From NCBI GenBank assembly GCA_017476005.1, contig JAFVEM010000058.1, positions 1-63,709 on the forward strand: a DNA stretch of 63,709 bases. The letters are read 5' to 3'. The stretch is from Selenomonadaceae bacterium (GTDB lineage Bacteria > Bacillota > Negativicutes > Selenomonadales > Selenomonadaceae). The notes under the pieces are model-generated. The model saw only the letters and a list, made by a program, of their open reading frames with translations. It was not told where the DNA came from and made no database searches. Positions 25,943 through 32,845 of the stretch are shown here, in pieces (the first letter of the stretch is position 1; every line of letters starts with the position of its first letter). A program made the translations under genes and the position numbers.

Positions 25943-26155
25943 CAAAAATTTACAACTTCTTTTTAGATTTTTTACAATATGCTTCGTGAAAGCTCCAGTT
26001 CCGGCTCCCAGTTCACAAATGTTAGATGTTTTATCCCAAGCAATATTATTTAGCATTTTATGGGCAAGAAAATGTGAGCTGGGCAAAATGCTCCCGATTT
26101 TCTTTGGCTCAGACAAGAAACGTCGCAAAAACATCACATTTTCCGAGTAGGACAT
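25943..26155 (-). pseudogene. Truncated SAM-dependent methyltransferase
   Basis: Reading leftward from ATG 26155 (AGGAGGT upstream) the frame gives FLRRFLSEPKKIGSILPSS and motif I CELGAGTGAFTKHI, typical of phospholipid N-methyltransferase/KsgA-like enzymes. It then runs into the antisense of the GNAT remnant. About two thirds of the enzyme are missing. One deletion therefore joined two genes tail to tail. Confidence 0.7.
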
Positions 26156-26171
26156 GATAAAACCGTACCTC

Positions 26172-26546
26172 CTATCGCCGGTAGGTAACGCAGGAATCGG
26201 GTGATTCCCAAACAGTAACAGCCGCTAGGCGACAATTATTTCCCAGACAAGTTGCTTCTTCTAAAACCGTAAATATATATTGCGCAATATTCTCGGCGGT
26301 GGGATTTGTTCCTTGGGTAAAAGGGGGCAGCTCATTTAAATATTGGTGATCCAGCTCCGCTAAAATTTCTTTGAGAGCGGCTTTCAGTTCCTTAAAGTCA
26401 ATCAACATTCCCAAGGCATCCAGTTCCTCACCGCAGACCGCCGCCTCCACTGTCCAATTATGACCGTGGAGGCGGTCGCATTTTCCGGGATACCCCACAA
26501 TTCTGTGCGCCGCCTCAAAGGCGGCTTTTACTTTTATTTCGTACAT
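26172..26546 (-). CDS. queD: 6-carboxy-tetrahydropterin synthase QueD
   Basis: QueD makes 6-carboxy-tetrahydropterin in the preQ0/queuosine pathway. The 124-residue protein has zinc ligands His14, His27 and His29 and the catalytic Cys23 in GKCDRLHGHNW, plus LIDFKELK and the Glu in VTVWESPDS. The start follows pelG by 3 nt, so the two are co-transcribed. No other que gene is visible. Confidence 0.92.
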   Translation of the reverse strand: MYEIKVKAAFEAAHRIVGYPGKCDRLHGHNWTVEAAVCGEELDALGMLIDFKELKAALKEILAELDHQYLNELPPFTQGTNPTAENIAQYIFTVLEEATCLGNNCRLAAVTVWESPDSCVTYRR

Positions 26547-26549
26547 TTT

Positions 26550-28028
26550 TCACCTGTTCTCTTCCTGTTTTTCCATATCTACCAGCTTGTCCCCGTACAG
26601 AGCCTTGGCCAGTCTGGTGAAGGGGCCGTTGGGAGGTTGGTAGAATATGGGTTGACCGCAGAAAACAAAATAATTGATGCGGTCGCCAAAGTGGCTCAAG
26701 CGGCTTAGCCCATAGACGATGCTTACGGCGGCGGCAATAAAGAAGGTGAAGCCGTAGCTGCTTTCTCCCCACCAGTACAGCCCTAGGAGGCCAAAGACCA
26801 GATTGCCCACGAGGAAACTTAAGGCCACTTTTAACACGTCCTGCTGGAAATCAAAATACACCATTAAAATATAAATGACTTGCAGAACTCCGGTGAAGAA
26901 AACTCCCATGAGAATGACGTTGAACATATTTACCTGCTGATAAGTGATACCTGCCCAAGATAGGAAGTAATTCCCCAGCGCCAAAAAGACTAGAGTGCAT
27001 ACCAGCTGGAACTCCACAATATGTCGCATCTCAAACCACAGCGTATGTAATAAATCTTTTCTGGCATCGTCTATTTCCCGGAAGTTTCCCTTGCGGATAA
27101 CATAGGCAAAATATTTTTGGTAACGCTCGTAAAAGCTGGTTTCCACCGACACCACGAAGAGGGTCATTAAGGGTAAAATGGAAAGAAAGGCGTAGAAGGT
27201 CACCACATCATACACGGGAGCATAGCGATAAGTCCCTCCCACCGTCACTCCCCAAGGGCCTTGCCACACGATGACGTTGGGGATAAAGATGCCGGCGGTG
27301 TAGCACATGGCGATGGCTAGGAGCCGCCAGTGTTTCTCAATGTAGGGGAGAAAGGCGAAGTTTAGACCTCCCTTAGGCAGTCCGAAATGCGCCGTTATGT
27401 GCAGGAAGAATAGGAGGACGATAGTCCCCATACCGATGTCCATGGCGAGCAAAGCCCCCTGTACCGAAGGCAAAAATTCCCCGGCGAAAAACAGCGCCGT
27501 CAACCCGATGCTGAGCAGCGCTCCGGCTAGATAACTCAGCAAAAGCCGTTTGTACTTCTTCACGGCGGAAAGATACACGCTTTGCACCCACACCAGCATG
27601 AGCTGGGCAAAGAAGAGATAGCCTAGGAGTTTAGTAAAAAATTCCAAGGGTTTCCCCCAGAAAAAGACCGAGGCGAGAATCCCACCGGCGGCGGTCATAA
27701 TGGCTCCCATGCCAAAGAGTGAAGAGGTGACATCCTGATACCGCTCCACCGACAGGCAGTCCGCCACATAACGGGTCAAAATCATGGTAAAACCACAGGA
27801 AATAATTTGTGAAAAGACAAAGGCATAAACCACGGAACCCACAAATTCTTGGGATTCCTCTCCCCCCACGCCGAAGAGCATAAAAATGCCCTGAATAGCC
27901 AGCACCATCCCTGTAAGCAGGGCGAAGGGGCCGGCGGTGACAATGGCGGAATAAGAATACGCTTTCAGCTTCCCAGCTGCCGTGCGCGCTCGAAACAATT
28001 TTTTTAACTCAAAGCCGACTCCGGCCAT
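26550..28028 (-). CDS. pelG: PelG-family exopolysaccharide transporter
   Basis: A 492-residue polytopic inner-membrane protein with about twelve hydrophobic segments. It opens MAGVGFELKKLF, the PelG signature, followed by AYSYSAIVTAGPF. PelG is the MOP-superfamily flippase-like subunit of the Pel polysaccharide export machinery. ATG 28028 is chosen since AGGTG is 6 nt upstream; a GTG at 28037 is possible. No pelF or other pel gene is next to it, so the partner genes lie elsewhere or are absent. Confidence 0.88.
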   Translation of the reverse strand: MAGVGFELKKLFRARTAAGKLKAYSYSAIVTAGPFALLTGMVLAIQGIFMLFGVGGEESQEFVGSVVYAFVFSQIISCGFTMILTRYVADCLSVERYQDVTSSLFGMGAIMTAAGGILASVFFWGKPLEFFTKLLGYLFFAQLMLVWVQSVYLSAVKKYKRLLLSYLAGALLSIGLTALFFAGEFLPSVQGALLAMDIGMGTIVLLFFLHITAHFGLPKGGLNFAFLPYIEKHWRLLAIAMCYTAGIFIPNVIVWQGPWGVTVGGTYRYAPVYDVVTFYAFLSILPLMTLFVVSVETSFYERYQKYFAYVIRKGNFREIDDARKDLLHTLWFEMRHIVEFQLVCTLVFLALGNYFLSWAGITYQQVNMFNVILMGVFFTGVLQVIYILMVYFDFQQDVLKVALSFLVGNLVFGLLGLYWWGESSYGFTFFIAAAVSIVYGLSRLSHFGDRINYFVFCGQPIFYQPPNGPFTRLAKALYGDKLVDMEKQEENR

Positions 28029-28125
28029 GTTTTTCACCTAACCTTCTCTTTTTTTCGTGCAATGTATAGAAATTTAGCGGCTAATGCCGTATAATTGACT
28101 TGTTTATATAAAGGAGATGATTTGC

Positions 28126-28431
28126 ATGTCTATGGCTGCCACCGTGAATGTCAGCATTCGCCTAGATAGGGAATTAAAGGAGCGCGCCGACGAATTTTTC
28201 AAGGAAGTGGGCATGAACTTTTCTACCGCTGTCAATGTTTTTCTCCGTCAGACCTTGCGCTTAGGAAAAATCCCCTTTAACATCGCCGTGGATCGCCCCA
28301 ACGAGGAAACCATTGCCGCCCTGCTCGAAGGGGAGCGGCTGGCTTATGACACCTCCGTTAAGGGGTACACCAGCGCCGAAGAGTTGTTTGCCGAGCTGAA
28401 TGCGGAGATGGAGCAGGAAAATGGGTACTAA
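28126..28431 (+). CDS. RelB/DinJ-family antitoxin
   Basis: A 101-residue ribbon-helix-helix antitoxin: TVNVSIRLDRELKERADEF, followed by GMNFSTAVNVFLRQTLR, is the DinJ/RelB signature. The C-terminal tail with SAEELFAELNAEME should bind the toxin. ATG 28126 lies 9 nt after AAAGGAG. It overlaps the toxin gene. Confidence 0.92.
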   Translation: MSMAATVNVSIRLDRELKERADEFFKEVGMNFSTAVNVFLRQTLRLGKIPFNIAVDRPNEETIAALLEGERLAYDTSVKGYTSAEELFAELNAEMEQENGY

Positions 28432-28714
28432 CAAATACGCGATCAAGCCCACGGCGCAGTTTCGCAAAGATTATAAGCTGGCCAAAAAACGTGGACTGAA
28501 AATGGATTTACTGGCCAAGGTTATAAACACCTTGGCCGCAGGTGAGCCGCTCCCTGCCAAACACAAAGACCATGCCCTCAAAGGACGCTGGCAAGGCCGC
28601 CGGGAGTGTCACGTCCTTCCTGATTGGTTACTTGTGTATCAAAAAACGGAGACGATCTTGGTGCTTGACCTTTTCCGCACCGGAACTCATCAGGATATTT
28701 TTGGGGACGAGTAG
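28421..28714 (+). CDS. YafQ-family RelE-like mRNA interferase
   Basis: A 97-residue toxin with KPTAQFRKDYKLAKKRG at the N-terminus, LPAKHKDHALKGRWQGRRECHV in the middle and DWLLVYQ then LDLFRTGTHQDIF at the end. The catalytic His residues of YafQ (in KHKDH and the terminal GTHQDIF) are visible. It overlaps its antitoxin by 11 nt. Confidence 0.92.
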   Translation: MGTNKYAIKPTAQFRKDYKLAKKRGLKMDLLAKVINTLAAGEPLPAKHKDHALKGRWQGRRECHVLPDWLLVYQKTETILVLDLFRTGTHQDIFGDE

Positions 28715-28834
28715 GTGACTTCCGGCTTCTCTCCCCATATTCTACCCTCCCCACCGCAATTCCTGCCGACTCAGCAAAAAAGTGATGCAGCTCTGCGATT
28801 GACTCCTAAAAAAACTTTCATTTTTATCTACAAA

Positions 28835-28874
28835 AAAGCCCCCGGCAGTGTCGCTGGATACTGCCGGGGGCTTT
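28835..28874. terminator. Bidirectional terminator, related to those at 29783 and 47780
   Basis: A perfect 15-bp stem, AAAGCCCCCGGCAGT (28835-28849) with ACTGCCGGGGGCTTT (28860-28874). Nearly the same hairpin occurs at 29783 after a tpsA remnant, and a related one at 47780 after a complete tpsA. It may mark the end of a lost tpsA. Confidence 0.75.
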
Positions 28875-28886
28875 GACAATATTTAC

Positions 28887-28943
28887 TTACCGATGCATTT
28901 CAATGCGTACCAGCAAAAACGCCGTCACCGCCATGGGGAAACC
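28887..28943 (-). pseudogene. Truncated YvrJ-family gene
   Basis: An internally deleted and 5'-truncated copy of the yvrJ gene at 29834: the frame keeps GFPMAVTAFLLVRIE, then jumps to the final HR and stop. At 28944 it joins the tpsB 3' remnant directly. Confidence 0.75.
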
Positions 28944-29000
28944 AAGCCAAGAACAACCTGCGTCCTTGGCATGTGATGCTTAGTGTTAGTTTTTAAATAA
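28944..29000 (+). pseudogene. 3' end of a tpsB gene, remnant 1
   Basis: These 57 bases are virtually identical to the last codons of the tpsB gene ending at 45397 (KAKNNLRPWHVMLSVSF and stop). A third, slightly diverged copy is at 48022. The upstream barrel is gone. Confidence 0.85.
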
Positions 29001-29002
29001 GG

Positions 29003-29197
29003 TTACACAGCAACGGGAAATTCCAGATATTCTAAATCATCTTCCCAGACATCGTATAGAGGCCATTTACCGTCCGATTCCTGTACATCGTCCTCTACAA
29101 CATACCACGTCTTGCCATCTTCAGTAACTGTTTTATCTACAATCAATCCCGTTTTGCCTGTAGATTTAATACGTACTTCTTCGTATTCATTAAACAT
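29003..29197 (-). CDS. 64-residue partner of the DUF6883-like gene
   Basis: A small acidic beta-rich protein (MFNEYEEVRIKSTGKTGLI.. WYVVEDDVQESDG) that resembles DUF4926-type small proteins found next to DUF6883 genes near contact-dependent toxin loci. ATG 29197 follows GAGAGGTGA and overlaps the end of the upstream gene by 8 nt. An immunity or antitoxin role is inferred from position only. Confidence 0.6.
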   Translation of the reverse strand: MFNEYEEVRIKSTGKTGLIVDKTVTEDGKTWYVVEDDVQESDGKWPLYDVWEDDLEYLEFPVAV

Positions 29198-29543
29198 GAG
29201 TGTCACCTCTCTTTCCTATTCTGTAAGCAGTAACGAATTGTGGCCTATTATCATACGGAACTATTTTCCAGCAGGTGATGAATTGTCGCTGTTTGGTCAC
29301 ACCTAGCATCATGTACACAGAAAAGCCCTGTATTCCCGTAGGCAGTTGACGATATTCCGAGGCTTTATCTATATCAAATTCCGTCTCTATATCCTTAAAC
29401 AGTCGCACATGCTTGGAAGGGGTATAGCCCACGTCTATAAACTCGTGGTAGTGTTTGCTTCCGGGCTTTAGAAGATAATTTCGTATTTTGGCCACCGGAA
29501 CGATCACTTTGGCCGATGGATAATGTTGCGGTGTGCAAAACAT
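29190..29543 (-). CDS. DUF6883-like protein, possible toxin-related
   Basis: A 117-residue protein with AKIRNYLLKPGSKHYHEF near residue 17, FDIDKASEYRQL, and the strand pair FSVYMMLGVTKQRQFITCW. The pattern fits DUF6883, a small domain found alone or at the C-terminus of polymorphic toxins. ATG 29543 has GGAGGT upstream. With the 64-aa gene it forms a two-gene unit between a tpsB 3' end and a tpsA remnant, like the toxin-antitoxin pairs at 45405 and 48076. Confidence 0.6.
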   Translation of the reverse strand: MFCTPQHYPSAKVIVPVAKIRNYLLKPGSKHYHEFIDVGYTPSKHVRLFKDIETEFDIDKASEYRQLPTGIQGFSVYMMLGVTKQRQFITCWKIVPYDNRPQFVTAYRIGKRGDTHV

Positions 29544-29601
29544 AGTGGCAAAACCTCCACGAACATTATACTTCAGCAAATTAACATTAACAAGCAGAAA
29601 A

Positions 29602-29780
29602 ATGACGCTCACCGGTGCTAATGGTCATGTGCAACGGTAGTAACGAAATTTCTGGTGGTAAAATTTTCGTGTCAGACTCAAGTGTAAATACCAATGGAAG
29701 TTTGTCATTGTTTGCCATGACCAAACTAGAAACAGGCTATAAAAACCAAGGGGTTTACACGTCGTGGAACACTCCACTTA
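29602..29780 (+). pseudogene. TpsA (filamentous hemagglutinin-like) remnant
   Basis: The start MTLTGANGHV matches GTLTGANGHV in the tpsA at 48911. A frameshift and deletion follow, and another frame gives GGKIFVSDSSVNTNGSLSLFAM, typical of the beta-helix repeats of these proteins. Only about 180 nt remain. Confidence 0.75.
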
Positions 29781-29782
29781 TA

Positions 29783-29821
29783 AAAGCCCCCGGCAGTGTC
29801 GCTGAATACTGCCGGGGCTTT
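29783..29821. terminator. Terminator after the tpsA remnant and yvrJ
   Basis: Near copy of the 28835 hairpin. It lies between the tpsA remnant and the convergent yvrJ gene and can serve both. Confidence 0.75.
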
Positions 29822-29833
29822 GACAATATTTAA

Positions 29834-29977
29834 TTACCGATGCACCGCTATGGCTTGAGTGAGGGCTTGGAGGCTGTCGTTTAAGGCTGCGAGACGGCTT
29901 TCAATGCGTACCAGCAAAAACGCCGTCACCGCCATGGGGAAACCGTAACTGCCTATCATGGATAAAAGCTCCGTCAT
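29834..29977 (-). CDS. YvrJ-family small membrane protein
   Basis: A 47-residue protein: MTELLSMIGSYGFPMAVTAF, then LLVRIESRLAALNDSLQALT. One transmembrane helix followed by a short amphipathic coiled stretch is the YvrJ pattern of Firmicutes, often seen with holin-like or competence functions of unknown mechanism. GGGAGGTGAT precedes ATG 29977. A truncated second copy is at 28887. Confidence 0.8.
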   Translation of the reverse strand: MTELLSMIGSYGFPMAVTAFLLVRIESRLAALNDSLQALTQAIAVHR

Positions 29978-30135
29978 CTTTATCACCTCCCTTTTCTATA
30001 CTACTTGCAGAAAGGGAGGCTGTTTACCAAAAAAATCTGGTTGATTTTTATAGCAGGTACTGCATATGAAGACAATTAGGTAGGTAGTTATCATACAAGT
30101 CAGCTTTTTTGTCTTTTTGCCTTTTATTGACATGA

Positions 30136-30161
30136 TTTATCGACTAAATTTCATCGATAAA
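30136..30161. promoter_or_regulatory. Operator-like palindrome in a 394-nt gap
   Basis: TTTATCGA (30136-30143) and TCGATAAA (30154-30161) are perfect inverted repeats just after a TTGACA at 30127-30132. The gap 29978-30371 otherwise holds AT-rich sequence and the leader cassette at 30272. Which gene it controls is unclear. Confidence 0.4.
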
Positions 30162-30271
30162 AGTGAATTATACTGCATTATATGCTATGATTCTTACAGA
30201 AAATGTAATATAAAGCGCGCATAATGAATAGCTAAGATAATGAGGAAGAGCAAGAAAAATAAAAATTTTAC

Positions 30272-30336
30272 TTGCATAGGCTGGTTTCGTGTAGTAGAAT
30301 GACTGCAGAGTATGTAAAGCCCACGCTAGTGGGCTT
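30272..30336 (+). promoter_or_regulatory. Promoter-terminator leader cassette before Uma2, homologous to the type III TA leader
   Basis: TTGCAT (30272-30277), 17-nt spacer, TAGAAT (30295-30300), then AAGCCCAC/GTGGGCTT (30317-30336) and ATATTTATATT. The order and much of the sequence match 50429-50660, but the tandem repeats that lie between promoter and hairpin there are missing here. Confidence 0.7.
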
Positions 30337-30371
30337 ATATTTATATTGTGTTATGGAAAGGAGAGACAGAT

Positions 30372-30935
30372 ATGCTGGCTCAGGTTATGGAGGAAGAACA
30401 GGAGTACGAGTTAATCGACGGGCAGGAGGTGCGGATGTTCGCCGCCAGTATTCCTCATACAAATATTCAGGTGAATCTATGCACTATAATAAGGAATTTT
30501 CTCAAGGGCAAGCATTGCAAGGTCTTTGTCGAGCCTAGAGTCGTTTTCGACGATAAAAGCTGGTTCCAGCCGGATTTGGCGGTAGTCTGCGATCGCCGCA
30601 AAATAAAATTGAACTGCATCCAAGGCGCTCCCGATTTTGTGGTGGAAATTCTTTCGCCTACTACGGCCTCCCGTGATTTTGGCGTTAAGAAGGACAAATA
30701 CGAGGCTAGCGGCGTTAAAGAATATTGGATAATCGATCCTAAAGCTGAAAATATAATGGTATATCTCCTGCAAGACGGTAAATATGTATTGGACAATGTT
30801 TATCATCGTTTTACGGAGGAGGAATGGGAGGGGCTGGACGCGGCGCAAAAAGAGGCGCAACAGCAAAAAATGTCCCTGAAAATTTCCCTCTACGACGATT
30901 TGCTTATAGAGGTGGCCGAGGTCTTTGAGGATTAG
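30372..30935 (+). CDS. Uma2-family putative endonuclease
   Basis: A 187-residue protein of the Uma2 (DUF820) family, which has a restriction-endonuclease-like PD-(D/E)XK fold. The core shows VFDDKSWFQPDLAVVCD, APDFVVEILSPTTASRD (the Asp/Glu metal ligands), then KKDKYEASGVKEYWIIDP. ATG 30372 follows AAGGAGAG. A second member, about the same size, is at 58426. Function in this family is poorly known. Downstream 30936-31045 I see no gene, only a short frame (GYFIKSLTEYQKEF) that may be debris. Confidence 0.85.
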   Translation: MLAQVMEEEQEYELIDGQEVRMFAASIPHTNIQVNLCTIIRNFLKGKHCKVFVEPRVVFDDKSWFQPDLAVVCDRRKIKLNCIQGAPDFVVEILSPTTASRDFGVKKDKYEASGVKEYWIIDPKAENIMVYLLQDGKYVLDNVYHRFTEEEWEGLDAAQKEAQQQKMSLKISLYDDLLIEVAEVFED

Positions 30936-31045
30936 AGAGGCCTATCGGATCTATGCCGTGGGGTATTTTATCAAGTCCCTGACGGAGTACCAAAAAGAAT
31001 TTATCGAAACATCGTCTACATGAATCATCTGCTTGAACGCTAAAA

Positions 31046-31094
31046 ACTGGGGGCTGTGCAGAAACTTATCTGCATAGCCCCCAGTCATTTTTTT
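31046..31094. terminator. Strong bidirectional terminator
   Basis: ACTGGGGGCTGTGCAGA pairs with TCTGCATAGCCCCCAGT with one mismatch and has T-runs on both sides. It closes the leftward sulfur operon and the rightward Uma2 transcript. Confidence 0.9.
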
Positions 31095-31106
31095 AAAAGG
31101 AATTTT

Positions 31107-31358
31107 TTATGCCGTTATATTATTGCCTTTTTTCACCAATAATGTATAGGTGCCATCGTCGTTGGGGGATAGCTCCAAGACCTTATGCCCCTCGTCTTTC
31201 AGACTGCGTGGGACGTTTTGCACCGGCTCTCCGCCGTTTAGTCTTACTTCCAAAATATCTCCGTCCGCAAGGTCTTCTAGGGCTACCTTTGTCTTGACGA
31301 AGGTGATGGGGCAGACCACGTCCGTGATGTCGATACGTTCCTTTGCTTGCCAGCTCAT
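31107..31358 (-). CDS. TusA/SirA-like sulfur-relay protein
   Basis: An 83-residue protein with the TusA fold: DITDVVCPITFVKTKVALEDL carries the conserved Cys-Pro at the start of helix 1, and GDILEVRLNGGEPVQNVPRSL is the second strand-helix. TusA proteins carry persulfide sulfur on the Cys. It is the last gene of the sulfur operon and overlaps the JAMM stop (ATGA). It may supply sulfur to the carrier protein. Confidence 0.85.
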   Translation of the reverse strand: MSWQAKERIDITDVVCPITFVKTKVALEDLADGDILEVRLNGGEPVQNVPRSLKDEGHKVLELSPNDDGTYTLLVKKGNNITA

Positions 31359-31765
31359 AGTATCACTAACTCCTCTTGCGTTACGTTTTTGTTCTTATCA
31401 ATCAAAAAACTCTTCAGCACCGGCTCCCTATCGCATAGGGAGAGAATGAGATAGCTGGCGCCGGTGTCGTAGGCCAGTCGCTTATCTTCCTCGGAGGGAC
31501 GAGAGGGAGTGGCCGGGTGGCTGTGAAAATTGCCCAGCAGCCCCACACCCTTCCGGCGCATATCCTTGACGGCGGCAAACTGCTCTTGGGGATTCATGGA
31601 GAAATGTTCCGCGCTTTTATCCACATTGGTGAGAAAATACACCTGTTCAACTTGCTTCTTGCCGTCTTGGATGATTCCCCCCAAAAGTCCGCAGATCTCT
31701 AAGGGAGCGTGTTTTTGGGCGTATGCAACGATAGCATCATAATCACTTTTTTTTAATACTAACAT
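31355..31765 (-). CDS. JAMM/MPN metalloprotease processing the sulfur carrier
   Basis: A 136-residue JAB1/MPN+ zinc protease. Motifs: the catalytic Glu in APLEICGLLGG, the zinc ligands in NFHSHPATPSRPSEED (HxH plus Asp) and the YLILSL strand. Related small JAMM proteins (Mec, QbsD, HcyD) cleave residues from ThiS-like sulfur carriers. Its position next to a ThiF-like gene and a carrier with residues after GGG supports that function here. It overlaps the TusA-like gene. Confidence 0.88.
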   Translation of the reverse strand: MLVLKKSDYDAIVAYAQKHAPLEICGLLGGIIQDGKKQVEQVYFLTNVDKSAEHFSMNPQEQFAAVKDMRRKGVGLLGNFHSHPATPSRPSEEDKRLAYDTGASYLILSLCDREPVLKSFLIDKNKNVTQEELVIL

Positions 31766-31771
31766 GGATTA

Positions 31772-32593
31772 TCAACCCTTTTTATTTTTTAGATTGCAGG
31801 TGGGCTGTTCGTAGTCCGTAAGTTCCGTTATGGTAGGATGCTCGCCGCAGATGGCGCAGTCTTTCTGGTGGGGCAGCTTCACTTTGCGGAAATTCATGGT
31901 GAGGGCGTTGTAGGTGAGAAGGTAGCCCGTTAAAAGCTCGCCTACGCCTAAAATATATTTTAGAGCCTCCGTGGCTTGCAAAGTGCCGATAACGCCCCCC
32001 ATCACGCCCAACACTCCGGCTTGGCGGCAGGTGGGTACGGCGTCTTTGGGCGGCGGCTCCTTGAACACACAACGATAACAAGGCCCTTGACCAGGAACAT
32101 AGGTCATGGTCTGCCCCTCAAAGCGTATTATCCCCGCGTGGGAGAAGGGTTTTTGCAGTAGGACACAGGCATCATTGATGAGAAACTTGGCCGGGAAATT
32201 ATCGGTGCCGTCGATGATGAAATCATAATCCTGATCGTTGATAATGTCCTTGATGTTGGCGGCGGCCACCATTTCGTCGTAAGTGTGTACCGTGACATCG
32301 GGATTCATGGCGGCAATGGTTTCCTGTCCGGAAATGATTTTGGCCTTTCCTACGTCTTGCGTCTGGTGAATGATCTGCCGTTGCAAATTCGAGAGATCTA
32401 CCGTGTCATAATCCACCAGTCCTATGGTGCCTACGCCGGCCGCCGCAAGATACATAGCGGCCGGCGCTCCCAATCCTCCCGTGCCGATAATCAGCACCTT
32501 GCCGTTTAAGATTTTCTGTTGTCCCTTCCCTCCCACTTGGGAGAGGATGATGTGGCGAGAGTAGCGTTCCAATTGCTCATTGCTTAGTCCCAT
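31772..32593 (-). CDS. ThiF/MoeB-family E1-like adenylyltransferase
   Basis: A 273-residue enzyme that adenylates the C-terminal Gly of a ThiS/MoaD-like carrier so that it can be thiocarboxylated. Motifs: VLIIGTGGLGAPAAMYLAAAG (ATP site), Arg finger in DLSNLQRQIIH, IDGTDNFPAKFLINDAC, and zinc Cys pairs CYRC and CAICGE. The start codon overlaps the end of the carrier gene, implying coupled synthesis of enzyme and substrate. Confidence 0.9.
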   Translation of the reverse strand: MGLSNEQLERYSRHIILSQVGGKGQQKILNGKVLIIGTGGLGAPAAMYLAAAGVGTIGLVDYDTVDLSNLQRQIIHQTQDVGKAKIISGQETIAAMNPDVTVHTYDEMVAAANIKDIINDQDYDFIIDGTDNFPAKFLINDACVLLQKPFSHAGIIRFEGQTMTYVPGQGPCYRCVFKEPPPKDAVPTCRQAGVLGVMGGVIGTLQATEALKYILGVGELLTGYLLTYNALTMNFRKVKLPHQKDCAICGEHPTITELTDYEQPTCNLKNKKG

Positions 32594-32799
32594 GCGGCGC
32601 CGCCTCCCATAAAATACAGAAATTCAATGTTGTCGCCATCGGCCACCGTGGTAATGGCAAAATCCTCTCGCTTTATAAACTCGTCGTTTTTCTGCACCGT
32701 CACATACTCCGGCTGTTCCGCCTTGGCCAGCACCAAGAGTTCTTCGATATTGACGGGTTTCTCCAGCTCCAACGTCTGCCCGTTTACCGTTACTTTCAT
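32584..32799 (-). CDS. ThiS/MoaD-like sulfur carrier with C-terminal extension
   Basis: A 71-residue ubiquitin-fold carrier (MKVTVNGQTLELEK, NIEELLVLAKAEQPEYVTV, then GDNIEFLYFMGGG). ThiS and MoaD end in Gly-Gly, but this protein continues AAWD after GGG. A free Gly is needed for adenylation, so the extension must be cut, presumably by the JAMM protease encoded two genes on. In Wolinella (HcyS), Mycobacterium (CysO) and Pseudomonas (QbsE) comparable carriers deliver sulfide to amino acid or siderophore synthesis. Here homocysteine or cysteine synthesis is the likely sink. Confidence 0.88.
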   Translation of the reverse strand: MKVTVNGQTLELEKPVNIEELLVLAKAEQPEYVTVQKNDEFIKREDFAITTVADGDNIEFLYFMGGGAAWD

Positions 32800-32845
32800 A
32801 AATACACCCTCCGTTACAACATAATTTTATAGTAAATTTCATATA

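Noticed and set aside
25880..26155. Complete small methyltransferase gene
   Set aside because: Only motif I and the N-terminus are present; the remaining codons are the antisense of the GNAT remnant.
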